From: Maribacter caenipelagi
GTDB taxonomy: Bacteria > Bacteroidota > Bacteroidia > Flavobacteriales > Flavobacteriaceae
Direction: 5' to 3'
DNA length: 64,000 nt
Assembly: GCF_004364175.1 (NCBI RefSeq)
Contig: NZ_SNZW01000013.1
Location: 248,001-312,000, forward strand
Shown here: positions 56,853 through 64,000 of the stretch, one piece after another
Position numbering within the stretch: the stretch's first letter is position 1
Layout of the letters: each line of letters starts with the position of its first letter
Program-made: the position numbers and the translations under genes
Notes under the pieces: model-generated
Databases searched by the model: none
What the model was told of the DNA's origin: nothing
The model's input: the letters and a program-made list of their open reading frames with translations, nothing else

Positions 56853-59800
56853 ATGAAACTAAAACTCTTATTTTTATTACTAATCTTTGTTCCTGTAGGT
56901 CTTTTGGCTCAAGAACAAATAACGGGTACGGTATCTTCCGTGGGGGATGGTATGCCCTTACCTGGCACATCAGTAGTCGTTAAAGGTACAACTATTGGTA
57001 CTACAACAGATTTTGATGGTAATTATGTGCTGTCAAATGTTCCTTCAAATGCATCTTTAATATTCAGTTACATAGGGTTTTTAAGAGCAGAAGTAGCTGT
57101 AAATGGACAAGCAACAATAAATATCGCACTTGAAGAAAATGCACAACAATTAGAAGAGGTAGTGCTTACAGGGTATTCTACCGAAAGAAAAGTAGATAAT
57201 ACGGGTGCTGTTACCGTAGTTGAATTAGGGCCTATTGAAGGTCAGAGTTTAAGTTCGGGTAATGCAATGCAGGCACTACAAGGTAGGGTAGCGGGTCTTT
57301 ATGTAGAAAAGTCTGGTGACCCAACAGGGCTAAGTAGCAGAATACTAATTAGAGGTATTACTACTTTAGGGAATAACGATCCTTTATATGTAATAGACGG
57401 TGTACCAACAACGCGCCAAGAAGTATTTGCGAGTCTTAATCCAGATGTTATTGAATCTATACAAGTTCTAAAAGATGCGTCGGCATCTTCACTTTATGGT
57501 GCAAGAGCAGGTAATGGGGTTATTGTAGTTTCTACTAAGAATAGAACCAAAGGTGGAGAAAAGGTTAGTATTAGCTTTAATTCAAATCTTTCAGTACAAT
57601 CAGAGCGTAAGCAACGTTATGATATGTTGAATTCTGTACAACGTGGTCAAGCATTATGGCAGGCTTCGGTTAACGATGGTGCTGATCCAACAGGAGGTTA
57701 TGGAGAAATATACAATTTTGATTGGAATGGCGATTTTAGTAACCCGTCATTAAACAGTGTATCATTACAACCATTCGTTGGGGGCGACCCAAATGTACCG
57801 GCAGGGGATACAAACTGGCAAGATGAAACGTATAAAACAGGTTTTCTTTTTAATAATGAAGTTACTATAACTGCGGGTTCAGACAAGTCATCTTTATTAA
57901 TAAACTTAGGGCATTTAAAAAATACCGGTATGTTAAAAAATACGGGTTATGAAAGATATACGGCAAAGTTAAATTCTAGCACAAGTTTATTTAATGATAA
58001 ATTAAAAGTAGGCGTAAATACTCAATTCTCTACTTCTGATGAAACGTTAGCGGCAAGTGATGTCGGTGGTGCACCTACGCCAAGTTTAGCAATTTCTTTA
58101 GCCCCTTCTATTCCATTATTTGATAGTAATGGGAATTATGGTGGTCCAATAGGAGCAGGGTATTCCGATAGAAATAATCCTGTTTTAATGCAGTATCTTA
58201 ATAGATGGGACAACGCCGAAAAGAATAATTTCTTTGGTAATGTTTACACAGAATTGCAGATATTAAAAAATCTTAATTTTCGTACGAGTCTAGGTTTAGA
58301 TTTTAGTGATTTCAAGAAAAAGAATATTGAGCCTAGAGTAAATAATGGTTTTGTTACCAGAGGTACTAACAGTCTTATTTACGATACCAATAAGTTCACA
58401 AGTTTAATTTTATCCAACACATTAAATTATAATGTAGAACTTGGTGATCATAGATTTGGGGTGTTATTAGGTACTGAATCTATCAAAAATGACTTAAGCA
58501 CTATTTTTGCAAAAGCAGATGAATTTGCAGTTGAATCTGAGTCATACTTTGTTTTGAATGCAGCAACAGGCGCAAGAACCAATCAAGGTTTTACTACAGG
58601 TAACAGATTACTATCTCAATTTGGTAAGTTGAATTATGCTTTTTCCGATAGATACTTGGCTTCAGTAACTGTACGTAGAGATGGTTCTTCAAGATTTGGT
58701 AAAAATAACAGATACGGTATATTCCCAGCAGCTACTGTGGGTTGGAGAGTAAGTAATGAGTCGTTCTTAAAGGATAATGAAACAATATCTAATCTTAAAT
58801 TAAGAGCAGGATATGGAGAAGTAGGAAATCAGGAAATAGGAGATTTATCTCGTTTTGGAATCTATGAGTCTCGTTATGGTCCGAATAAAACTCAATATAC
58901 AGGCGATTTTTTTGATATCTACTATAATATAGGTACCGCCTATGATATAAATGGTAATAATACAGGAACACTACCTTCTGGTTTTGTATCTACTCAAGCA
59001 GAAAATCCAGATTTAAAATGGGAGACGACTAAAGAATTTAATTACGGTATTGATTTTGGTTTATTTAAGAATGCCATTACCGGTTCTTTCGATTATTTTA
59101 CTAGAGAAACAAGTGATATTCTTATTACTCCACCTATCGCATCAACTATTGGTGAAGGTCAACAACGTGTCTTAAATGGTGCATCTACCGAAACTAATGG
59201 TTGGGAATTTTCTTTATCGTATGATAAATATTATGACAATGGCTTTAATTTTGGGGTGACTACAAACTTTAGCTCATTTAAAGATAAGATAACCTATTTG
59301 CCAGAAGAAGTAAGAGCAGGTTACCCAGGTACTGCCGATAATTCAATAATAGGACAATCTCAATTCTCCATTTTTGGGTATAAAACCGATGGCTTATTTC
59401 AAAGTCAAGCAGAAGCAGATGCAGCACCAACCGGTGGTGTACAAACAGGTAATTCAAGACCAGGTGGTATTAAAATTGTTGATTTAAATAATGATGGCGT
59501 TATTGATGGAGATGATAGAGATTTCATTGGTACAACCTTACCAGAATTAGAGTATGGTATAAGAATCAATATGGGGTATAAAAATCTTGATGTATCTATA
59601 TTTGGTTCAGGTGTCACTGGTAGAATTGGTGCTGATCCATATATTTTCTGGAATAATTTCACCCAAGGTAGAGAAAATGCAGGTTTAGGGGTACTAAATG
59701 CATGGACACCAACAAATACAAATACCGATGTACCATCACTTTCTTTGGTAAACAACTTCACCGATACGTCAGATTATATTTTTAGAAACAACTCATATTT

Positions 59801-60011
59801 TAAGTTAAGAAACTTACAAATAGGGTACTCCCTTCCACAAGATATTATAGAGAACTGGGGTGGTATGAGTAGGTTCAGAGTTTATGTACAAGGTGAAAAT
59901 TTATTTTGGATAACACCAAAAGACTACATAGGGTCTGATCCAGAACGTGTAGATGTAAATAGAATACCAGTGCCTACTTCAATTTCATTAGGACTTAACC
60001 TAAATTTTTAA
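56853..60011 (+). CDS. SusC/RagA family TonB-dependent outer membrane receptor
   Basis: A 1052-residue TonB-linked barrel: signal peptide (1-19), carboxypeptidase-regulatory-like domain (20-105, ITGTVSSVGDGMPLPGTSV), TonB-dependent plug (about 110-230, VLTGYS, LIRGITTLGNNDPLYVIDGVP, SSLYGARAGNGVI) and a 22-stranded barrel ending SISLGLNLNF. With the SusD partner it imports oligosaccharides, here presumably fructo-oligosaccharides. Twelve bp before SusD. Confidence 0.95.
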   Translation: MKLKLLFLLLIFVPVGLLAQEQITGTVSSVGDGMPLPGTSVVVKGTTIGTTTDFDGNYVLSNVPSNASLIFSYIGFLRAEVAVNGQATINIALEENAQQLEEVVLTGYSTERKVDNTGAVTVVELGPIEGQSLSSGNAMQALQGRVAGLYVEKSGDPTGLSSRILIRGITTLGNNDPLYVIDGVPTTRQEVFASLNPDVIESIQVLKDASASSLYGARAGNGVIVVSTKNRTKGGEKVSISFNSNLSVQSERKQRYDMLNSVQRGQALWQASVNDGADPTGGYGEIYNFDWNGDFSNPSLNSVSLQPFVGGDPNVPAGDTNWQDETYKTGFLFNNEVTITAGSDKSSLLINLGHLKNTGMLKNTGYERYTAKLNSSTSLFNDKLKVGVNTQFSTSDETLAASDVGGAPTPSLAISLAPSIPLFDSNGNYGGPIGAGYSDRNNPVLMQYLNRWDNAEKNNFFGNVYTELQILKNLNFRTSLGLDFSDFKKKNIEPRVNNGFVTRGTNSLIYDTNKFTSLILSNTLNYNVELGDHRFGVLLGTESIKNDLSTIFAKADEFAVESESYFVLNAATGARTNQGFTTGNRLLSQFGKLNYAFSDRYLASVTVRRDGSSRFGKNNRYGIFPAATVGWRVSNESFLKDNETISNLKLRAGYGEVGNQEIGDLSRFGIYESRYGPNKTQYTGDFFDIYYNIGTAYDINGNNTGTLPSGFVSTQAENPDLKWETTKEFNYGIDFGLFKNAITGSFDYFTRETSDILITPPIASTIGEGQQRVLNGASTETNGWEFSLSYDKYYDNGFNFGVTTNFSSFKDKITYLPEEVRAGYPGTADNSIIGQSQFSIFGYKTDGLFQSQAEADAAPTGGVQTGNSRPGGIKIVDLNNDGVIDGDDRDFIGTTLPELEYGIRINMGYKNLDVSIFGSGVTGRIGADPYIFWNNFTQGRENAGLGVLNAWTPTNTNTDVPSLSLVNNFTDTSDYIFRNNSYFKLRNLQIGYSLPQDIIENWGGMSRFRVYVQGENLFWITPKDYIGSDPERVDVNRIPVPTSISLGLNLNF

Positions 60012-60023
60012 AAATTAAGAATC

Positions 60024-61766
60024 ATGAAAAACAATAAAATAATTTTAATAGGAATGCTCATTATCTTTGGTGTTTCTTCTTGTTCAGATGACATACTAGA
60101 ATATGAACCAACAGGGGTATTGTCAAGTGATAACGTTGCTACAGCAGATAATGCAGAAGCGTTGGTTATTGCTGCATATGCTGCAATAGCAAATGATGAA
60201 ATGGTAGGGCCATTAACCAACCAATGGGTATTTGGTAGTGTACGTTCAGATGATGCATATAAAGGTGGCGGTGGCCGTGGCGATGTAGATGTAATAGATA
60301 AATATGAACAATACAATCTTACCGTACCAGATATGGGAGATTGGATGGCTCCAAGAACTTGGACCAATTATTACAAGGCTATTTCAAGAGCAAATTTTGC
60401 ACTTTCTGTGATTAATAGTATTCCAGACGCTGATTATGACAATAAAACTGTAAGACAAGCAGAGCTTCGATTTTTAAGAGCACATTCTCATTTTATGTTG
60501 AAATTAATTTTTAAAAAAGTTCCTTTCATTACAGAAGAGCTAACACAAGAAGAAATTTCACAAACATCTAACGATCTTTCTAATGAAGATTTATGGAACA
60601 AAATTGCAGATGACTTTTTGTTCGCCTACAACACGCTTCCACAATCTCATGATGAGGTAGGTCGTGCAGACAAGAATGCTGCCGCAGCATATTTAGCTAA
60701 ACTTAGGTTGTTTCAAGCCTATGAACAAAATGATCAGCACCAAGTAACTACGATTAATACTGGTCGTTTACAAGAAGTTATTGATTATGCCGATGAGGTG
60801 ATAGGAGGTTTAGAAACAGATTTTGGTAATAATTTTTTAGATGGATTTGATAATGGTTCTGAATCTATTTGGGCAGCTCAATTCTCAATTAATGACGGTA
60901 CTACAGTAAGTAGAGTTAGTTATGTAACGGGCTTGAATTCACCTCATGGCACTGGACTTTATGGATGTTGTGGTTTTCATTTAGCGAGTCAGAATATGGT
61001 AAACGCATTTAAAACCGATGCAGACGGACTACCATTATTCGACACATTTAATGACAGTGATATTTTTGACACTGTTGAAGCAAATGGTACATCTATTCCT
61101 GATGCTGGGCTAACTGTTGATCCAAGATTAGATCATACCGTTGGTATACCGGGTAGACCTTTTAAATACAAGAATACAGTAAATAGTTCTGGTGATATGG
61201 TCTATAATTTTAGTTGGGCAAGAGACCCAGGTGTTTATGGGTATTTCGGAAACATGAAAGAACAGCAATCTCCAGATTGTGCATGTTATGTAAAAGAAGG
61301 TCCGTTTGTTGGTACTTCTAAAAATGTAGATTTTATAAGATATGCAGATATACTTTTATACAAGGCAGAAGCATTAATTCAATTGAACCGTTGGGATGAG
61401 GCATTACCTTTAATTAATCAAGTTCGTGGTCGTGCAGCCGTAAGTACGCAACGTCAAATAGATGCTGGAGCAACAGATATTTACAATGTATCTCCATATG
61501 CTTCCTTCCCAAGTAAAGAATTCGCATGGAAAGCTTTAAAGTTTGAAAGAAGATTAGAGTTTGCTATGGAAGGTAACCGCTGGTATGACCTTGTAAGATG
61601 GGGTGAGGCGGCAACAGTTTTAAATGCCTATTTGGCAGAAGAGAAAACTAAAAGAGACTTTTTAACCAATGCCGTATTTACACAAGGTAGAGATGAATAT
61701 TATCCAATTCCACAAAGAGAAATAGATTTTACTGGCGGACTTTATACACAAAATCCCGGATATTAA
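60024..61766 (+). CDS. SusD/RagB family outer membrane lipoprotein
   Basis: A 580-residue nutrient-binding surface lipoprotein (lipobox VSSC, Cys 20). TPR-rich SusD fold with the N-terminal LSSDNVATADNAEALVIAAYAAI, AELRFLRAHSHFMLKLIFK and C-terminal WKALKFERRLEFAMEGNRWYDLVRWG and YPIPQREIDFTGG. Caps the SusC barrel and binds oligosaccharide. Last of the GH32-SusC-SusD run; a terminator follows. Confidence 0.95.
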   Translation: MKNNKIILIGMLIIFGVSSCSDDILEYEPTGVLSSDNVATADNAEALVIAAYAAIANDEMVGPLTNQWVFGSVRSDDAYKGGGGRGDVDVIDKYEQYNLTVPDMGDWMAPRTWTNYYKAISRANFALSVINSIPDADYDNKTVRQAELRFLRAHSHFMLKLIFKKVPFITEELTQEEISQTSNDLSNEDLWNKIADDFLFAYNTLPQSHDEVGRADKNAAAAYLAKLRLFQAYEQNDQHQVTTINTGRLQEVIDYADEVIGGLETDFGNNFLDGFDNGSESIWAAQFSINDGTTVSRVSYVTGLNSPHGTGLYGCCGFHLASQNMVNAFKTDADGLPLFDTFNDSDIFDTVEANGTSIPDAGLTVDPRLDHTVGIPGRPFKYKNTVNSSGDMVYNFSWARDPGVYGYFGNMKEQQSPDCACYVKEGPFVGTSKNVDFIRYADILLYKAEALIQLNRWDEALPLINQVRGRAAVSTQRQIDAGATDIYNVSPYASFPSKEFAWKALKFERRLEFAMEGNRWYDLVRWGEAATVLNAYLAEEKTKRDFLTNAVFTQGRDEYYPIPQREIDFTGGLYTQNPGY

Positions 61767-61811
61767 TATCAAAAAGAGAATTCAGTTTTTGAATTTGTTT
61801 GCGTTAGTTTT

Positions 61812-61844
61812 AAGCACGGGGGGGTTGTTTCCCGTGCTTTTTTT
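61812..61844 (+). terminator. Intrinsic terminator after the susD-like gene
   Basis: AAGCACGGG / CCCGTGCTT stem of 9 bp with a G/T-rich loop and seven T. Confidence 0.92.
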
Positions 61845-61858
61845 AATTCAATTTTTAA

Positions 61859-62749
61859 ATGGACAAAAAAGTAAAAGCAGTATGTTTTGGTGAAGTATTG
61901 TTTGATAAATTCCCAACACATTCAAAAATAGGTGGCGCACCTTTAAACGTTTCTTTAAGACTTCAATCTTTAGGAGTTAACGTTAGTGTTATAAGTAGTG
62001 TTGCAAATGATGCTAACGGTAAAAAAATTATAAATCATCTAAAAAAAGCTGGGGTTAATACGGAAGGTATTTCTGTGCAAAATGAACATCCAACAGGGGT
62101 AGTCAATGTAGTGTTAAATGATAAGGGAGTAGCTTCTTACGACATTGCATATCCAGTAGCGTGGGATAAAATTAAAGTATATGAATCTAGAAATATTTTA
62201 ATGCATAATTCAGATTTCTTCGTTTATGGAAGTTTAGCGTGCCGTGATGAAGTTTCAGAAAACACTTTAAAATCATTATTAAAAATTGCTGCTTATAAAG
62301 TTTTTGATGTAAACCTTCGTGCTCCTTATTACACTTATGACCTCCTTTTAGATTTGATGATAGAGGCAAATTTCATCAAATTTAATGATGATGAGCTTTT
62401 TGAAGTGGCTGCTCATTTAGGTTCTAAATATAACTCAATGGAGCAGACTATAGAATTTATTGCGGAAAGAACTAAAACAGATACTATTTGTGTAACTAAA
62501 GGGGCTTATGGTGCAGTTCTTTACAATGAAAGAACTTTTTATTACAATAGTGGTTATCGTGTAAAAGTCTGTGATACTGTAGGGTCTGGAGATTCATTCT
62601 TAGCATCAGTTCTTTATAAAATATTTAATGGAGAAGGACCTCAGGTTGCAATTGACTTTGGGTGTGCAGTTGGGACAATTGTTGCGGCGAGTAAAGGTGC
62701 AAATCCTATTCTTAGCAGTTCAAAGATTGAATTGTTTATGAACCCTTAG
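61859..62749 (+). CDS. PfkB family carbohydrate kinase (fructokinase)
   Basis: A 296-residue ribokinase-fold kinase with N-terminal GGAPLNVSLRLQSLG and C-terminal catalytic DTVGSGDSFLASVL (Asp general base). Phosphorylates fructose to fructose 6-phosphate, completing the fructan pathway in the window. It follows the terminator at the susD end, so it is either read through or has its own promoter. Own terminator follows. Confidence 0.92.
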   Translation: MDKKVKAVCFGEVLFDKFPTHSKIGGAPLNVSLRLQSLGVNVSVISSVANDANGKKIINHLKKAGVNTEGISVQNEHPTGVVNVVLNDKGVASYDIAYPVAWDKIKVYESRNILMHNSDFFVYGSLACRDEVSENTLKSLLKIAAYKVFDVNLRAPYYTYDLLLDLMIEANFIKFNDDELFEVAAHLGSKYNSMEQTIEFIAERTKTDTICVTKGAYGAVLYNERTFYYNSGYRVKVCDTVGSGDSFLASVLYKIFNGEGPQVAIDFGCAVGTIVAASKGANPILSSSKIELFMNP

Positions 62750-62766
62750 ACTTTCATTATTTTTTT

Positions 62767-62807
62767 AAGGTTTATAGGCTAGGAAACTTCCTGTAAACCT
62801 TTTTTTA
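62767..62807 (+). terminator. Intrinsic terminator after the kinase gene
   Basis: AAGGTTTATAGG / CCTGTAAACCTT stem of 12 bp with one T-G pair, followed by seven T. Confidence 0.9.
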
Positions 62808-63197
62808 AACCCTGTCCAATAACATACTGTATGGTTATTATTTTGAAATTTAGTTACAATGAAGCTCTCTATCATATTGGTGGTCTTATTTATAAGACTG
62901 TATTTCTCATTTTGGCTACATTGATGATGATGTAATTATTCACTTTTAGGAGGTACATCAAAATATTTTATTCTGTAAAAAATATTTCGCGGGTAAAGCT
63001 TTAATAAGCCTTAAAGGGATTCAAAAATCGAATAAATTCATTCTTTAAAGACAAAAATTGATTTAAACTACAGTAATAAGGTCTTTATATTTTAGTATTA
63101 TATTTTGCCTTTTAAGTCATATACAACCTAATAGCTAGTAATTCCAAAATAATAATTCCCTTCTAAAAACAAGAATTTCTGCAAATTTTCTGCAAAT
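62808..63197. other. Intergenic region, nothing recognised
   Basis: About 390 bp, AT-rich, no ORF of note. A tandem TCTGCAAATT / TTCTGCAAAT lies at its right end just before the hairpin and repeat copy B. Confidence 0.4.
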
Positions 63198-63239
63198 AAA
63201 AAACCAGCAATTCCAAAAAGCTTTGGAATTGCTGGTTTT
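63198..63239 (+). terminator. Strong hairpin next to repeat copy B
   Basis: Perfect 18-bp stem with arms AAAACCAGCAATTCCAAA and TTTGGAATTGCTGGTTTT, loop aagc. Followed by the same GTGACCTCGACAGG as the hairpin at 50320-50357. Confidence 0.8.
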
Positions 63240-63243
63240 ACTA

Positions 63244-63332
63244 GTGACCTCGACAGGATTCAAACCTATTATTAGAAATGCCTGAATACAAAGGTTTCTG
63301 CGAAATTTTATTTTTTCTGTTGTCGATTTGTT
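63244..63332 (+). repeat. Direct repeat copy B, right flank of the fructan locus
   Basis: 89 bp matching copy A at 50359-50446 in the same orientation. On the minus strand its left end keeps a clean T loop TTTGAAT (ATAGG-TTTGAAT-CCTGT) followed by CGAGGTCAC, like a tRNA 3' end; copy A has TTTAAAT there. Ends TGTCGATTTGTTATCGAC. Confidence 0.8.
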
Positions 63333-63511
63333 ATCGACATTTAAAATATAAAAGTTTATTAACTAATGTCTTACATTAATTATAAAGAATATAAAATGGA
63401 AATATGCAATTTGTGACTGTATTAAACTTCGTTTTAAATTTTCATATTACTGTATAAGACACCTAGATTACTGCCATCACAGCCAAAAAAAATAAGTAGT
63501 TCTTCAGTTTA
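63333..63511. other. Intergenic region after repeat B
   Basis: AT-rich spacer between repeat copy B and the 3' end of the minus-strand dehydrogenase gene. Nothing recognised. Confidence 0.4.
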
Positions 63512-64000
63512 TCATGATTCAATTAATTCCATACCTAATTCATGTTTGCTAATATTGCCTTCTGACCAATTGTGTAAATTCTCAAATGTTATATCGGCAA
63601 TATTTGTAAGGGCTTCTTTAGTAATATAAGCTTGGTGGGGTGTAAGTAATACATTGGGGTAGGTTAACAGTTTCCATAAACGTTTATCCTTTATACCATT
63701 TTGTGAATGATCTTTAAAGAAAACACCTTGTTCTTTTTCGTATACATCTGTTGCATATCCTCCAATAAGTTTAGCTTCTAAAGCTTCTATTAATGCATTG
63801 GTTTCTACAAGTGCACCTCTGGCAGTATTTACAAGAATTACACTATTCTTCATCAACGCAAGTTTTTCCTTATTAATGAAATAATAGTTATCATAATTCA
63901 TGGGTATGTGAAGGCTAATAATATCAGATTCTTTACATAATACATCTAAAGGGGTATAAGTTACATTACAAAGCTCTATAAGGTCATGGTCAGGTGCTAG
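63512..64000 (-). CDS. D-lactate dehydrogenase-like 2-hydroxyacid dehydrogenase, 5' part outside the window
   Basis: C-terminal 162 codons of a D-isomer-specific 2-hydroxyacid dehydrogenase; the frame is open to the window edge, so the start lies beyond 64000. SLHIPMNYDNYY, catalytic Arg in VNTARGALV, Glu in DVYEKEQG and His in LTPHQAYITKEAL are all present. The DVYEKEQGVFFKDHS motif is of the LdhA type reducing pyruvate to D-lactate. Lies just outside the right-hand repeat, probably the ancestral flank. Confidence 0.9.
   Translation of the reverse strand, partial: LAPDHDLIELCNVTYTPLDVLCKESDIISLHIPMNYDNYYFINKEKLALMKNSVILVNTARGALVETNALIEALEAKLIGGYATDVYEKEQGVFFKDHSQNGIKDKRLWKLLTYPNVLLTPHQAYITKEALTNIADITFENLHNWSEGNISKHELGMELIES

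Noticed and set aside
62862-62930. Short frame MKLSIILVVLFIRLYFSF
   Set aside because: Only about 20 codons, no homology clue, no promoter or terminator of its own.
1-64000. CRISPR arrays, insertion sequences or prophage genes
   Set aside because: No regularly spaced repeats, transposase, integrase or phage structural genes were seen; only the two direct repeats flanking the fructan locus hint at mobility.

Overview
The window comes from a marine-type Flavobacteriaceae genome (Bacteroidota). The evidence is the low GC content, Bacteroidetes promoters (TTG-N19-TAnnTTTG), few Shine-Dalgarno sequences, SusC/SusD proteins, type IX secretion C-terminal domains, a hybrid two-component regulator fused to AraC, a Rho with a long basic insert, and BT_3928/DUF4293/DUF3667 family proteins. 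The genus cannot be fixed from sequence alone.

Layout. 0-5.6 kb: yidD, an aldehyde dehydrogenase/DUF779 operon divergent from an AraC regulator, and folE-cysS. 5.7-12 kb: two tandem type-B T9SS-secreted proteins, an OmpP1/FadL porin and a Ser/Arg-rich lipoprotein. 12-27.9 kb: housekeeping genes, namely proS, two identical tRNA-Glu genes, rpsT, rho, truA, an ABC exporter, cdaA, folP, tpiA, prmA and clpS, with a few small membrane proteins.

28.4-49.5 kb is an accessory sugar-acid region: uxaC, a three-gene TRAP transporter, a LacI regulator, a decayed NUDIX-type (NrtR/AraR-like) regulator, aldose epimerase, SSS symporter, two SDR dehydrogenases, uxuA, a lipoprotein with a cytochrome c domain, a broken second uxuA, a Tat-exported Gfo/Idh oxidoreductase and a two-domain DUF1080 protein. 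UxaC, the mannonate-oxidoreductase-like SDR and UxuA give the hexuronate route glucuronate to fructuronate to mannonate to 2-keto-3-deoxygluconate (KDG). A shared palindrome (TGTAATCGATT) lies at both the uxaC and uxuA promoters. Three coding sequences here are damaged: the NUDIX regulator (three stops and a frameshift), uxuA2 (stop and lost start) and the epimerase signal peptide (frameshift in an A7 run).

50.9-62.75 kb is a compact fructan utilisation locus: sugar-sensing hybrid two-component regulator, MFS transporter, GH32 lipoprotein, SusC, SusD and PfkB fructokinase. It is bracketed by two diverged direct repeats of about 88 bp (50.36 and 63.24 kb), each next to a strong hairpin; part of the repeat resembles a tRNA 3' end, which suggests a past integration event. 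The window ends inside a D-lactate-dehydrogenase-like gene on the minus strand.
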